Part shown: positions 22,781-35,179 of the stretch, one piece after another
Layout of the letters: the number at the start of each line of letters is the position of its first letter
Numbering within the stretch: the first letter of the stretch is position 1
From: Takakia lepidozioides
Taxonomy: Eukaryota > Streptophyta > Takakiopsida > Takakiales > Takakiaceae
Reading direction: 5' to 3'
DNA length: 60,000 nt
Assembly: GCA_030704615.1 (NCBI GenBank)
Contig: CM060734.1
Coordinates: forward strand, 45,836,042 to 45,896,041
The notes under the pieces: model-generated
The model's input: only the letters and a program-made list of their open reading frames with translations
The model's database searches: none
Told to the model about the DNA's origin: nothing
Translations under genes and position numbers: made by a program

Positions 22781-25105
22781 CAGGCATTCACTTTTTTCCC
22801 TCGGTTGTCCCACCATTGACTGGGGTCAGAAAAGTATTCACTCCACAGCTTCTCCTCGTCTCTGCTACCTGTTTCTGGATACTTTCCTGTTGTCACATTG
22901 GCAGTATCATGTCAAAGTCACTCCAAACTAACTCAACCAGCTAACTTGCAGAATTCAACATGAAAATTTAGGGCCGATTCCGATAAAAGGGAAAAACAGG
23001 GTGAACTGTGTTGAAGAAGGTGCCTTGATTAGCATTGCCTCATTTTATCAATTGTGCCGCTGCTGCTGCGGCTTCTAGTGTGACCATCTACCCATGCAAG
23101 TATCTTGTAGCTATCCTTCCACAGGGAATCATAGGTAATTTGGACCTTGTAATCCAGCCCTCTTGGATGAATCTGGACCCTGCCTATCCCTACTCCTTCA
23201 GCTATCCATGGCCTCTGCACGAATCATGCCTACATCCTTGCCTTGCTCCTAGCAGCTGACAATGACAGCCCAGAATTCTTCCAGCAAACCCCCCAACCAT
23301 ACTTCTCACACTAGTTTCTAGCTATGCTGACTTGCGTCTGCTTCCAACAGACATTCACCTTTTTGCCTCAATTGTTCCACCATTAACTGGGGTCGAAAAC
23401 GTGTTCATTCTAGAGCTTCTCCTCGTCTCTGTTATTTGCTTTTCGATACTTTCCTGTTGCCACATGCCAGTAATATGTCAAAATCATTCCAAAACCACCA
23501 TAGAAACGAGTTAACTTGCAGAATTCAACATGAAATTTTAGGGATGACTTTGATAATAGGGAAAAACAGGCTGAAATGTGTTGAAGAAGGTGCCTTCATT
23601 AACACTGCCTTCCCTATACTCAATTGTGTTGCTGCCATTGCTGTTTCCAGCTGACCATCTACCCACACAGATTTCTTGTAGGTATTGATCCACAAGGAAT
23701 TAGAAGTAATCTTGTGTTTGAAATCCAACCCTCTTGGATGAATCTGGACCTCTGTCCCTGGTCCTTCAGCCAGCTAACTTACAGAATTCAACATGGAAAT
23801 TTAGGGCCGATTCTGATAAGAGGGAAAAACAGGGTGATATGTGTTGAAGAAGGTGCCTTCATTAGCAATGCCTGATTTTATCCATTGTGCTGCTGCTGCA
23901 GCTTCCAGTTGACCATCTGCCTTCCACAGAGAATCATAGGTAATCTGGAGCTTGAAATCCGGCCCTCTTGGATAAATCTGGGCCCACATTCTATTGCTGC
24001 TAGCAGCTGACATTGATGGCATGAAGTTCTTCCAGCAAACACCCCAACCCTACCTATAGTAACATGTCAAAATCACTCCAAACCCACCATAGATCCACCA
24101 GCGAGCTTCTCCTCATCTATGTAATATGTTTTTTGATACTTTCCTGCTGCCACTTCGACAATAACTTGTCATAGTCACTCCTAACCACCACAGATCCACC
24201 CATCGAGCTAACTTACAAAAATCAATATGCATCTCAAGGCCGAGTCTGGTGAGAGGGTAAAACAGGCAGAAATAGGTTGAAGAAGAAGGTGCCCTCACCA
24301 CATTGTCTTTGATCTTGTGTCATGACCCATGGAGGGTTTGACCAAACATCAACCCAAAAGGACCTCTTCCGTGTGCAGCTTGTGTCTGCAGCATTCAGAA
24401 TGATATCTAGTAATCTGACATGCATTCACCTTTTTGCCTCATTTGTCCCACCATTGGCTGGGGTCAGGAAAGTACTCATCCCACAACTGCTCCTCATCTC
24501 TGGTTACCTGTTTTGGATACTTTCCTGTGTCACATTGGTAGTATCATATCAAAGTCACTCCAAACTACCAAAGGTTCACTCAATTAGCCAACTTGCATAA
24601 TTCAACATGGAAATGTAGGGCAGATTCTGATAAGAGGGGAAAACATGGTGAAATGTGTTGAAGAAGGTGCCTTCTCCTCCTCATCCATGTTATTTATTTT
24701 TGGATACTTTCCTGCTGCCACATCAGCAGTAACTTGTCAAAGTCACTCCTAACCACCACAGATCCACCCAACGAGCTAACTTACAAAGTTCAATATGCAT
24801 CTCAAGGCCGAGTCTGATGAGAGGGTAAAACAGGCAGAAATAGGTTGAAGAAGAAGATGCACTCCCCACATTGTCCTTGACCTTGTGTCATGACCCATGG
24901 AGGATTTGACGGAACATCAACCCTAAAGGACCTCTTGTGTGTGCAGCTTGTGTCTGTAATCAGGTACTGTCGGATCGCTCTGTGAGAACCACCACGCCTC
25001 CACCACGGTGCAGCTGAGCAGACGCCGATTGACACACGGCCTGCTAAGACCTCCCAAGAACTTGGTAAACATGAGGAAGAAGTGCACAACAAGGTGAGAG
25101 CACGC
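22780..25105 (-). pseudogene. Cluster of OSB (organellar ssDNA-binding) gene shards
   Basis: At least three rounds of the same pieces occur on the minus strand. Piece one encodes SEYFSDPSQWWDNRGKK (22830-22780; degraded copies near 23350 and 24430). Piece two encodes VQIHPRGPDFKLQITYDSLW (near 23180, 23740 and 23960). Piece three encodes PDYRHKLHTQEV then VDVPSNPPWVMTQ (near 24970-24890 and 24400-24330). W..WWDNR, PDFKHK-like and NPPWV together are the PDF motif of OSB proteins, which coat single-stranded DNA in mitochondria and plastids. No complete frame survives and the SSB fold was not found, so these are duplicated exon shards. Confidence 0.55.
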
Positions 25106-25246
25106 AGCGCAGCGGAAGATAGGGCTTAGCGAGGCGGAAAAGAGAAACGAAGCAAAAAAAAGACGCAAAAATTATTTGAACACGCGATGTCACGACGCGT
25201 AATTAGGGACCTTTCCAATACGCTATACACCAAACATGTAACTAAT

Positions 25247-25276
25247 CCTTATATATATATATATATATATATATAT
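25247..25276. repeat. TA microsatellite
   Basis: A pure TA run of about 28 bases, flanked by AT-rich text. Confidence 0.9.
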
Positions 25277-25374
25277 TAGGAATTTTTCAGACCCTTTCAA
25301 TATACATAGTCTGTATGTGGGGGTATTTAATTAACCCCCTTCTGTTCACGCACATGATAGGTACATTAACCCTT

Positions 25375-25630
25375 GGTGCACCCCCCAGGCTGAAAATTTA
25401 ACTAAATTACAAAATCAAGTGTTGGAAGGACAATGGAGGTTGCACTTGGGCTTAGATAGAGGCCACGAATTTTGTACCGTTGGAAAGCCCTCGATGAGTA
25501 CGGGTGCACCGACTTGGTTTCACACAATTTGGACCTACGGGCCGAGAACTATAGAAATATGAACAATTTTGGTCGCTACATATTCAACTTTAAATCTACA
25601 AAACTAAGTGTTGGAATGACACTAGAGGTT
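25375..25630. repeat. Repeat with TGCACCCCCCAGG terminus (copy b)
   Basis: Starts GTGCACCCCCCAGGCTGAAA at 25377 and contains CGTTGGAAAGCCCTCGATGA and the AATTTGGACCTACGGG block shared with 20375-20455. A second start-like segment (AAGTGTTGGAATGACACTAG) follows near 25603, so two copies may be nested. No target duplication was identified. Confidence 0.5.
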
Positions 25631-25639
25631 GCACTTGGG

Positions 25640-26330
25640 CCTCTACATGGGAGAAGCACTTAGATACATAGTTTGTGTGCGTTTGCAATGCGCGGGCAGC
25701 CCTGGAAAATGGCAAAGAGGTCCATGGTTGCATCGTCAAATCTGGAATGGTACCAGATGTGATTCTGAACAATACCCTTGTGGACATGTATGCCAAATCT
25801 GGGAGCATTGAGGATGCGGAGAGAGTGTTCAACAATATGGCTGAACGACATTTGGTGTCATGGGACGCTGGAGACTGCACTTACTGACATGTATGCCAAA
25901 TGGGGGAGTACAAAGGATGCACGTGATGTGGTCTCTTGGAGTCTTGGTCTTGGTCTCTTGTGGTCTCAACGATCACAGGATATGGTCAGCATGGTTGTGG
26001 CGGTGAGGAGATGTATGAGCAAATGATACTGGAAGGGGTGACACCTGACAAGGTCACTGTCATATCTGTTCTCAATGCATGTTCCAGCCTGGGAGCTCTG
26101 GATAAAGGACAAGAGGTTCATGGTGACATCAACAAAACTGGAATAGTGCCAGATATATTGGTGGAGACAGCCCTTGCTGACATGTATGCTAAATGTGGTA
26201 GTGTCAAGGAGGCACGTCCCCATGATTGCAGGATATACTCAGCATGGGTTTGCTATGGAGGCTTTCGGGCTCAGTCACTGTGGCATTTGCCTTCCATAGT
26301 GAGGAGACTACGAGCAGCATGAACACAAGA
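25640..26330 (+). pseudogene. PLS-type PPR pseudogene
   Basis: The plus strand reads ENGKEVHGCIVKSGMVPDV, NTLVDMYAKSGSIEDAERVF and AERHLVSWD, then a stop at 25885. After a shift come TITGYGQHGCGG, YEQMILEGVTPDKVTVISVL, GALDKGQEVHGDINKTGIV and ALADMYAKCGSVKEAR. About three repeat triplets can be seen. It lacks a start, a targeting peptide and any E/DYW domain. It is close in sequence to the 21.8 kb and 28.0 kb fragments, pointing to local copying. Confidence 0.8.
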
Positions 26331-26339
26331 GTCCCTCCT

Positions 26340-27960
26340 ATTCCTGCCATTTCTTTGTGATCACACAGTTATCTGCAATACGAAGGTAACTTCTTGTCTC
26401 CAACTTTATCTAGTTAGAATAAACTGATGATCACAGAGGGATTCAGAAATTTGAAATGACAATTTAATTTGACATTGAAATGCATATCAGGTACCACATG
26501 ACAAACTTACTTTAGATGTAGAGGCCTTATTCTAAGACCTACTTATCTCCCTTTTCCCTGGGTGAGAACGGAACTGTAATGTCATAGAGCCTGCAACAGA
26601 GCCTCCGAAAGTGGTACTGCTGTGACAGTTGGTTGCCAATAAACTTTATTTTCAAAGGATTCTGTTATTTATTGATGTCACATTCACACTGATGCAGGTC
26701 TTGGGCCCTCTTCACTCAGCTATGCACCAGATTGCAGAGATTGTTGGCCCCCTTGAACAAATTCAAAGAGGCAAGGTTGGTTCCTGTCTTGGTACTTTGC
26801 TGGGTCTCTTACTCTCCTCTGCCATTCTTTCTAGGATTCTTACCTGGGGTAGGCTTTGCTCGGTCATGTACTGGGAATTATAATTATTCTGTTTCTTACT
26901 TACTGGTTTAGGTGGGCTGCCTTATGCTTGTGGCCAGCCCCTGAACTGTCCATGGTTAAGTCGTTGCCCCCTCATAGTTTCTTGTAATTCCTAGTTACAC
27001 CAATGTGTTCCCTTAATCTGCTTCGGATAAATTCTCGGGTATGACTCCATCCTGCCCTGCCCCAACCTAAGCCCAAGCCCAGATAGAATATCTGGGATCA
27101 CGCACGAGTATTAAACAGTATTGCTATGTTCTTATCAGGTGCTGCTAACCTGAGACATCATGGGGTTATTGTGGGGATAGCATTATTGTGCGTGGGCCGT
27201 CAGCATATGAAGATGAAAAGTGGCGCCATTTCATCATTGCACATGCTGGCAGCACTGCCAGCTGCTTTTATGTTATGCCATGTTCCCGCTGCAAGGTGGG
27301 TGCCATGCGATTGGCCTTATCACACACTATTACAAGCCAGAGCTAATGTCTAGCTGATGTTTCTAATGCTCACCTTTGCAGCTCAATAGCTATGAGGCAC
27401 TCCTCCTCTGTGTGATATCTGGATTTTTCTCTGATTATGGACATTTGGTTTTCTCTTGTTGGTCTAGTGTGTCCCATCTCCCATGCACATGAATGTCTTT
27501 CTTGTTCTGTCAATTTCATACCAGGCAAGGGGTCTATTTGTCTGTAGACTTTGATAGTACTGCATCCTACCAAGGAAAAGTCATCACCTCATGTATCTGT
27601 AATTACTTTGATAAATTTTGGTGAAATGTGAAATTATAGGAGCATGCATGGACTGGTTGTGTGATGTTCACAGGTGCCCACCATCAACATGGAAAATCCT
27701 CAAGGCACTGGCGAAGAACCCTTGAAAGTAAGCCCCTGCCCCCATTGGGGATCCTAATACCATTGTCAGTTTGTCAAGCACGTAACAGTGAATGCAGCAA
27801 CAAGTCTGGGCTGGCCCTCTGTTGAACTGCTGCCCTCCCAGGCCTGTTTGATGCATAAGACTGACTGAAATGACTGCTAGTACAACTTCTGGTACATTTG
27901 TGTAGGCAACATAGCTGGAGTTATGGGAATTTATGTCATTGACGTCAATATTAAACGCCT
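26340..27960. other. Unassigned region with possible exon remnants
   Basis: Two stretches look exon-like. 26698-26775 encodes VLGPLHSAMHQIAEIVGPLE and ends at GGCAAG-GTTGGT. 27139-27296 lies between TATCAG and a GTGGGT donor and has long open frames on the plus strand. I recognise no family in either. The rest is without signal. Confidence 0.3.
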
Positions 27961-27989
27961 CAACAATCTTTGATCACGTGGAATATAAT

Positions 27990-28300
27990 GTTGGCAGGAT
28001 TTACCAAGCATGGGATGCTTTGGAGACCTATGAGCAAATGATGTGTGAAGGGGTGAAGCCCAACCACATCACGTTTGTTTGTGTTTGCAATGCGTGTGCA
28101 AGCCTGGGAGCCCTGGAAAAGGGGAAAGAGGTCCATGGTGACATCGTCAAAGCTGGAATTGTACCAGATGTCATTCCGAACTCTGCCCTCGTGGACATGT
28201 ATGCCAAATGTGGGTGCATTAAGGATGCGAAGGCAGTGTTCAACAATATGGCTGTATGAAATGTGGTGTCGTGGAACGCGATGATCACAGCTTTTATGTG
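27990..28300 (+). pseudogene. PPR repeat fragment
   Basis: Reads ALETYEQMMCEGVKPNHITF, ACASLGALEKGKEVHGDIVK and SALVDMYAKCGCIKDAKAVF, then NNMAV, a stop (TGA at 28257), and NVVSWNAMITAF in the same frame. One complete P-L-S set is visible. No flanking start, targeting peptide or editing domain. Confidence 0.8.
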
Positions 28301-28319
28301 CGTAAATACCGCTTTAACT

Positions 28320-29450
28320 GAGGCCATTCCAGCTTAAAATCATTAATACAAGGCTGGCTGACAGCCCAGGCCCTCAAACATCTATCAGGCTCAAACCCAC
28401 TGGACTCGAGCCCTCCTAGTATGCTCGGGTCTCCAACAATTTTAAACACAATGGACTCTCCGTTGCTTCCCTATTGCCACAAATATGGAGGGCCTGGAAA
28501 TTGCATCCAAGCAGGATTGCAATAGATGCATCAGAAGAGAACTTACGACCTTCACGGGTCCAAGGCCGGAAAGACGCCAAACATGATGATCAAATCAGAA
28601 AAAACAAAAGGAACTGTTTTCAGAAAATCAACAAGGATACCTCATAGAATAAACTACCTTCAACTTTGAAGAGAAATATCAAATATCAATATCAGTATTT
28701 TTTATCAAGACAAAGATTTTGTTCAGAACAATAATTTTTGGCAAGCTAATTATGTTTATGTAGACAGCTATTTTTTTTCAAGAATGTATCTTCGGATATA
28801 TGGTCGTTATCAATTATATCAAAATGGTAATGTCCGACGTAAACAAAAAGAAAACTTGGGCATGTGTATAACTTCAAATAATATGGAAAAACAAAATATT
28901 ACTGCGGACAGACAGAATCCAGATAAAATATGCCTTGAATAAAGACAAAATAAATGATGAACGCCGGAACAACTTTTTCATGAAACCGTGACATTAAATC
29001 AAAATCCAAACGAAGTGAAAATAAAGATGAAAAAGATATCATATAAACAACATTTATAAACAAAATCTACCTGTTGTATCAAAACGAACGAGAGTCATTA
29101 TAGCGGTCAAATTAATATCAAATGAAACAAGCCTCAAATTGCAAATAGGCTCTCTTGCTTTGGCAAAACATAAGAGGAAGGAAAAACTAGGGAGCATGAT
29201 TGAGCACACCACAACAATCATAAGCTTGACACGGTGTAAGGTCCTTGGACCACATTTTCTCCGTTGATTTTAACATGAGACAGCCAATAAATGTTCATCC
29301 GTTCATAAAACTTGAATATAGCCCATCTATCTAGAAGTTGTTCTTAGAAGTCGTCGCTAGTAGTGCGGAGCAACGCGAAGCCCTAGTATAAATTTTAAAA
29401 TTTTCACCAAATTTCAATCTCTGATTTCATCACATTACAAGTTGTTGCTC
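28320..29450. other. AT-rich region, no gene
   Basis: No coding feature on either strand. The right edge (GTGCGGAGCAACGCGAAGCC then CTAG near 29357-29385) looks like a transposon terminus but could not be proven. Confidence 0.4.
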
Positions 29451-29454
29451 ATTT

Positions 29455-29618
29455 GGACAACCAAGTTGTAGCCAAGTGTTAATGGGCACATACCACCTCG
29501 GAAGTGGTTGTGAGTTCAATTCACCCTTGGTGTCACAAAAGTGTCCATCTTCCTAGCGGAAGGCAGCAACCTTGGGGGGGTGTGAAGAGACACCATAATT
29601 TACACTTCCCTCGGGAGG
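29455..29618 (+). mobile_element. tRNA-derived SINE (family 1, copy a)
   Basis: A box TAGCCAAGTG near 29469 and B box GAGTTCAATTC at 29512. The whole stretch, including the 3' part with GACACCATAATTTACACTTC and CCTCGGGAGGCGT, recurs inverted at 51735-51895. Two independent positions with matching ends identify a dispersed SINE of about 165 bases. Confidence 0.7.
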
Positions 29619-30375
29619 CGTGATCAAAGTGTGGAGTAACAGTGAAGCTGCCATCACATAATCCAGCTGGAAGTGAGTGCCTAGCATTGCCTGCACATCA
29701 TTTGCCACACATCCCCTTAGCTTATACGTTAGCTTATATGTTGACCAGTGCTCGACATAACGTTCCTAAGTATGAATGACTTCAGAAGATCTACAATGCA
29801 ATGAAGAGTAATTTCTCTTTCTGTTCCCCATGAACCGTAACGTTTGTAATGACTTTGATTTCAGCTACCCAAATTTCTGCTTGGTGAGGTGATGCAGGAC
29901 CATATCCTGAAAGAGTTACAGACCTAGACTAGCTAAATCAAAGTATAACCCACGCAACCCCTTTTTGATTTCTTGAACACACACAACAGGGGACTCTTAG
30001 CACGTTGCTCAGCAGGTTTGGACGGCATACCAGGCGGCAGTTGATGGTCTCAGGTGCAGGACCATCGAATGCAAACACGCTCACAAATGATTTGTCACCA
30101 GTCTCGGGTCTCCGTTCCAGCTCAGGGCGAGGATAGACCGAGCCAGAGTTGGGCTTTGCCCCAAATACGGACCGCTGCTCTGACTCGTTGATCTCCTGGT
30201 TCTTGAGAATCGCATCCCTGGTAACTTCCTTCTTTGTCATCCGGTCCACCTCCTCCTTCAGTCCCGCTAGTCCTGAGCCCCTTCCATCATTGCTGGCTTC
30301 ACATCGAACCTTGCCTGCCGGAGATTTCAGTGAGCGAGATTGGGTTGCGAATCCTGAGCTGGTGAGCTAATCAGA
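29619..30375 (-). pseudogene. ELIP: ELIP pseudogene (part of inverted duplicated block)
   Basis: The minus strand matches ELIP exon 1 at 49.2 kb: SSGFATQSRSLKSPAGKVRC, KNQEINESEQRSVFGAKP, DGPAPETINCRL. The first 40 or so residues, with the start codon and most of the transit peptide, are missing because the block ends against CCT5 sequence at about 30375. The intron is present, but the text jumps from GCTAGGCA to TGATGGCAGCTTCACTG (about 29690/29657), deleting the whole second exon with its membrane helices and chlorophyll-binding motif. No function is expected. Confidence 0.85.
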
Positions 30376-30439
30376 CTTTGGCACACTGCAATGCAAGGTC
30401 AACCCTTTGGCAATGAACTGATGTTTAGGTGTTTGTGAT

Positions 30440-31770
30440 GTATGGTAGCAAATGATGAGGCTAAGAAGTCTTGGAGCAGATGGAGGTTGAAAACGATGCT
30501 GGAGCTTTCTCCAAGCCAGGACTAAGAGACTGGTACCGGACAACTTGCGTGGTGGTATCGGCTGGAGCCGTACTTGAGCAGGCTGAGATGCTGTGAGAAA
30601 GGGGCGTTCACTCTATCCGGGAGGCTGAGGGCTATGAAATGGCTTCCAAGCTGGCAGTGGATGTCACTTATTGCACACAAATTTGAGTTCAGCCTCTCCA
30701 ATACTGAGGCACTTGTCCAGATCTTGCATGACCACCCTCTCTTCCCAGATGTACAAGTTTCTCTGCTACGCTTATGAACTCAACTTCATTCTGGACTTTA
30801 CATAAATTTTCCCTCCCCCCTTCTGCTTCTCTTTCGTACAGATCTATTCGAAACAGTTGCAACCTAGATTATTTTAATCCATCACATGACTAGCCCAAAA
30901 GCTACGGGCAACATTCCTACAGGACTGACCCCGGGGTTGGTTGGCATTCTGGGTTGCAGGTGTAAGCGGATGTTGGCAGAGATTGTTGTGAAAGCTGTGG
31001 TGGCAGTGGCTGCCCTAGAGAGGCAAGATGTGAATCTGGATCTGATCAAAGTGGAAGGGAAAGGGGGGGAAAGCTAGAAGACACAGAGCTTGTTTATGGC
31101 ATAGTGGTTTTTGATAAGGATTGGAGCCACCCCCAGATGCCAAAGGAAATTGTGAATGCTATAATTGCCATGCTGACGTGCCCCTTTGAGCCCCCAAACC
31201 CAAGACCAAGCATAAGGTGGACATTGACTCTGTTGACAAGTTTGAAGATTTGCACGATTTCCAGAACATGTACTTTGATGAGATGGTGCAGCAGTGAATG
31301 GTATGGGATATGTTTCTTTCCCTGCTCTGGAGGTTTTGGAGGCTTGGATATGAAGGCTTTCTGATAGGTGTACTTCTGTGCATACTAGCTGTGATCTGTG
31401 TTTTGATGATGAAGCCAATCATTTGCTGATGCACCGTGGGTCGCCAGCTGTACGGTGGGTTGGAGGAGTGGAGTTGGAACTCAGTGCCATTGCCCACAGG
31501 TTTTTGGTTCTCACTATTCCAATATGTCTTTGGATTACTTGCTTCTTTTGCTGCTGAAGGTAAGAATGACACCCAATTAGAGCATCTCTTGAATAACCTT
31601 GATCGATGTTTTTATCATTTGAAATCGGCAAACAGGAACTTTAGTGCATCCTTCTCTTTCTTAGTTTGAAAGCTTATGGATGTGTTACTCTGTGGAGTTG
31701 GTGGCAGGTGGCTGCATTGTCCGAAGTTTTGAAGAGTTTACACCCGACAAACTTGGTAAGGGAGGGTTCG
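30440..31770 (+). pseudogene. CCT5: CCT5 (TCP-1 epsilon chaperonin) pseudogene, intron-containing
   Basis: Successive pieces match the middle of the cytosolic chaperonin subunit CCT-epsilon. VVVSAGAVLEQAEML and AEGYEMASKLAVD (30555-30665) come from the equatorial domain. Then come FEFSLSNTEALVQ (30685-30725), [20 protein letters not shown] with [12 protein letters not shown] (30960-31065), [16 protein letters not shown] and TCPFEPPNP (31112-31200), [20 protein letters not shown] (31401-31460) and FEEFTPDKLGKGG (31720-31765). Introns are retained, so it arose by DNA duplication. The ATP-site GDGTT is damaged and several frameshifts and stops are present. The first and last parts of the roughly 535-aa protein are absent. 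Confidence 0.85.
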
Positions 31771-32424
31771 TTGCTCTGGCTTCTTTCTGAACTGACGCAT
31801 ATGTAGTTTTCCTGTGTATGGTTTTTCTTCACAAGGAAGTGGAGTTGAATTGGTAGGAAGGCATTTTCCTGCTTTGCGAACAGCGTTAAATCGCTATTTT
31901 TGTATCATCATTGACAGTATTTGATTGGAGATCTGAATGACCTGCGCGGTTTGATAGGGTTTCTTTTCTGATTTGCTAAGTGGATGTTAACTGTAGGGCA
32001 GTGGTGGTTGAACGCTTTTTTGTTTTGCTTCGTACATGATTGTCTGAGGGTTTTTGTTGTTACTGAGTTGTTGTGAACGATTGAGTTTGTTTGTCTAGAC
32101 CATGTGTCTTTTTGGTCCAAGATTTGCACACTGTCTGCATTGCAAACATAGGCGACAAGTTGCAGGCTTGTCTAGGGTGTTTGGCTAGGGGGTTTGACAG
32201 GGTTTCTTGATTTGCAGAATGGATGGTGGCTCTATGGTAGTGGTGGCAACCGCCACCTTTCCCAGACTGCCCATCTTTCCAATATACAACTTGTTGATGG
32301 AAATAACTATGGTTCCTCGGGGCTCAGGTCATCCACTTTGAAAAACAGAATTTATACAGAGTCCCAGTACAAAACACCTACTGACAATGTGCGGGACTAT
32401 GGGAGCATTGTGATTCAGAACTGA

Positions 32425-34320
32425 CTAGTTCACCAGAAGCACCTTGCCACCTCTAGCGTCCTTCTCTGCCTCTACCAGAGCAGCCTGGAAGTCAGTCAGA
32501 CTGAACTTCTTGCCGACCAAGGGCTCAACGATCTTGTCCTCCAGCATCTTCATCACTTCGGTTGCAACTTCTGTCTCCCTTCCATCGGTGTACTCGAATA
32601 ATACAAAGAAGCGGATTCTAACTTTTCTAAGCAGATCAAAGACGCTGAATGTAACATCATACCCTGATAGGACCCCATAAACGAGGACTTCACCACCGTC
32701 TCTAACACTGTTTGCAACCTTCTGCACCCACATCTCACCCACTGGCCTTGAGCTTACTTCACTATTGCAACTGATTGTTCCAAGCCAACCCATAGGCTCC
32801 ATGCTCCATGCAATCTAACTGGGCGACTAACCTGGATCCTACCCGAAGTGCTGATATCTACACAAAAACTAGAATTACCTGACAGCCACATCCTGCAGGT
32901 GATTGTAAGTGAGAGTATCGAGAGAACCAGAGAGGTTACCTTAGTTAGCTCCCCAGACACCGCATCCACAGCAGCATACGCCCCTTTTCCACCAGTAATT
33001 TCCTTCACTCGTGCCACCAAATCTGAACCAACCGACACCGCCGAGTTCAACCTTCCCTCATATTATTCCAAGAAACACACTGCTGGCGCTATACACCCTC
33101 CCTGGTACAGTCTACAAATGTCAACAAATGGTCTGTAGTCTACCTTCGGTCGTGGAGTTGATGACGTCATCGGCACCTAAATCTTTGAGTTCCTCTTTCA
33201 AGTCATCCCGTCGCACCACATTTATTGTCTTTATACCCCAATGCTTGGCCATCTGAATGAGCTGCCTGCCACCCTCACACAACACAAGTGATTTAGAAGA
33301 ACCTCAGGTTCACAGTCCACTCACAACTGAGTAACGATGTAACGCTTATACTAACCAGTCGTCAATGTTGTCAATTCATGACATCAAATTGCTCAAAGCA
33401 CACGGACCACCTGGATATCACTTATAACATATGCATGGGCATGACATCGGCTCATGCATGCGGGCCATAAAAGGTGTGGAGGATTTGCAAGTTGGGCATA
33501 CCTGCCAAGCACAGAACCAGCAGCTGTTTGAAGAAGGTATTGGCCATCGGGAACCGCACAAACTTTGAGCAATGCATACGCGGTCCAGGGGTTTACTACG
33601 AACTGCGCTGCCGCGTCGTCTGACACACTGTCAGGAACTCCAAAGACATCGGCTTCTGGAAGCTCAATGTAGTCTTGCCATGACCCGTTCCCCGTGGAAC
33701 GATAACGAGTTAGTAATATCGGCACTACCCTCTGTCCTGGCTTGAACTTTGTGACCCCCTCACCTACCTGGTCGATCAAAACACAACAAGATTAACTTGC
33801 TAGCAAGTGAGGGGCAGATCCGGCATAATTTAGGAGCGAGTTGCGAGCATCAACTCTATCGAGGAGAGGGTTTCCTCCAGCCTAAGCATCATTACAGCGT
33901 GCATTAGACAGTTAATTAACGATCTCAATCTATACGTTGGTATTAATCGGAGAAGCAGGGACTAGGACCAATGAGTTGTTGATATACTTGGGAATCTCAA
34001 ATATCCGCCATAGTTCTATCAAAATTCATGCAGGAAAGGAGAGGGTGCTTCCACACTATGCGAGATGCATTTGGCCATGACCGCTGTACCTCCTCCACAA
34101 TGCCAAATCCTTCAGAGCCGATGGTGACAACATGTCCTTCCTTCAGCAAGTGGGAATATGACCCACTGCGGATTGAGAATAAGTCAGTGGGGTTGACGGG
34201 CCTCACAGTTATGCGCACCAGAACCTGACCAGCGGCAGGTGGCCCCGGCTTCGGCTTCTGCACCAGCTCCAGAACCTCCAAAGGCTCCCCGATCTCCTTC
34301 TGTCTCACAGCCCGTGCCAT
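32425..34320 (-). CDS. Medium-chain reductase (quinone oxidoreductase / 2-enoyl reductase-like), copy A
   Basis: Five exons on the minus strand: 34320-34090, 33767-33502, 33265-33144, 33022-32940, 32721-32425. They give 332 aa with consistent phases and GT/AG borders. It is a zinc-independent member of the medium-chain dehydrogenase/reductase superfamily, which reduces activated double bonds or quinones with NADPH. Visible are the N-terminal barrel (GQVLVRITVRPVNPTDLF, EGVTKFKPGQRVVP), GSWQDYIELP, NPWTAYALL and the nucleotide site QTAAGSVLGRQLIQMAK. The C-terminus ends GGKVLLVN. There are no cysteine clusters for zinc. The substrate cannot be told, and a targeting peptide is not obvious. This copy lies in the ELIP/CCT5/reductase block inverted relative to copy C. 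I see no defect. Confidence 0.8.
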
Positions 34321-34499
34321 TGTTGAAACTGCCTCCTTCGCCCTGGGTCGTTCTGAGCGTCTAGAATAAATTGATGACAGGAGGAAGGCAAGATGTCAAT
34401 ACTTTCGCTCAGTCTCAATGTCCCGCAGTCTCTCTTACAGACAAAAGAATCGCTGCACAAGACTGATCTCCACATTAAATAGAAGCTCTCACCTCAAAA

Positions 34500-34513
34500 C
34501 TGAACGTGACGTG
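34500..34513 (-). promoter_or_regulatory. ACGT element upstream of reductase copy A
   Basis: CACGTCACGTTCAG on the minus strand, about 180 bases before the start codon. The motif has two ACGT cores of the kind bound by plant bZIP factors and is kept unchanged in all three gene copies. Confidence 0.45.
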
Positions 34514-34619
34514 TTTGAGAGAAGCGTCCGAGTATATACGGCCGTGATGATTTGCAGCCGTCACTTTCTGCGTTATGGAAGGTTCACTGGGATCTTCTCA
34601 GCGCCGGACTTACCCATTG

Positions 34620-35120
34620 TAAGTTGAATTTGATGCTTACTCATCCCCAAGGAATACAGTAAAAATGTGAGTAGTAATTTAAGCAAGAGCCTTCTCTTCC
34701 CTCTGCGGCTCCACCCCGAGCGGTAGAGCCTTCGAGAAGCGCTCAGATATTACACGTGTCAACTGGGGGTTACGTTGTTGCAGTACAGGTGTCTGTCAAC
34801 CATCGACATGTCATTTGTGTCCCTCTCACAACCCCTCTCGCTGCTATCAGCAGCAGGTTTTTAATTTTAATTGTTAAGAAAAACAGCTGGAAGCGACCGA
34901 GACTGACCAGATGAGAGGCCCTTTATTGGCTCCTCCCTGTGAGGGAGAGACTACGCATTGGTGCCAAAACTGAGTAAGATCCTGATATACCTCCACTAGA
35001 TAATACCTACACGAAGCACATAACCCTCCCCCACTTAAATGCTAACTTGAATGTACCTTGATTGGATAAGACCTATACATGAATCTTACATATATAAATA
35101 TTCATAAATAAAGGGTATAT
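34620..35120. other. Edge of the duplicated block and spacer
   Basis: 34620-34845 is the reverse complement of 44925-45150, marking the outer end of the inverted duplication. The remainder to 35120 is AT-rich with no gene. Confidence 0.6.
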
Positions 35121-35179
35121 AGTATATATGGATAGACATACAATATCTATATTTTCCTGTGTTTCTACGTTTCTACCTC

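Noticed and set aside
29340-29390. Helitron 3' end (GCGGAGCAACGCGAAGC then CTAG)
   Set aside because: The look is right, but I found no clear terminal hairpin, no matching 5' TC end and no second copy.
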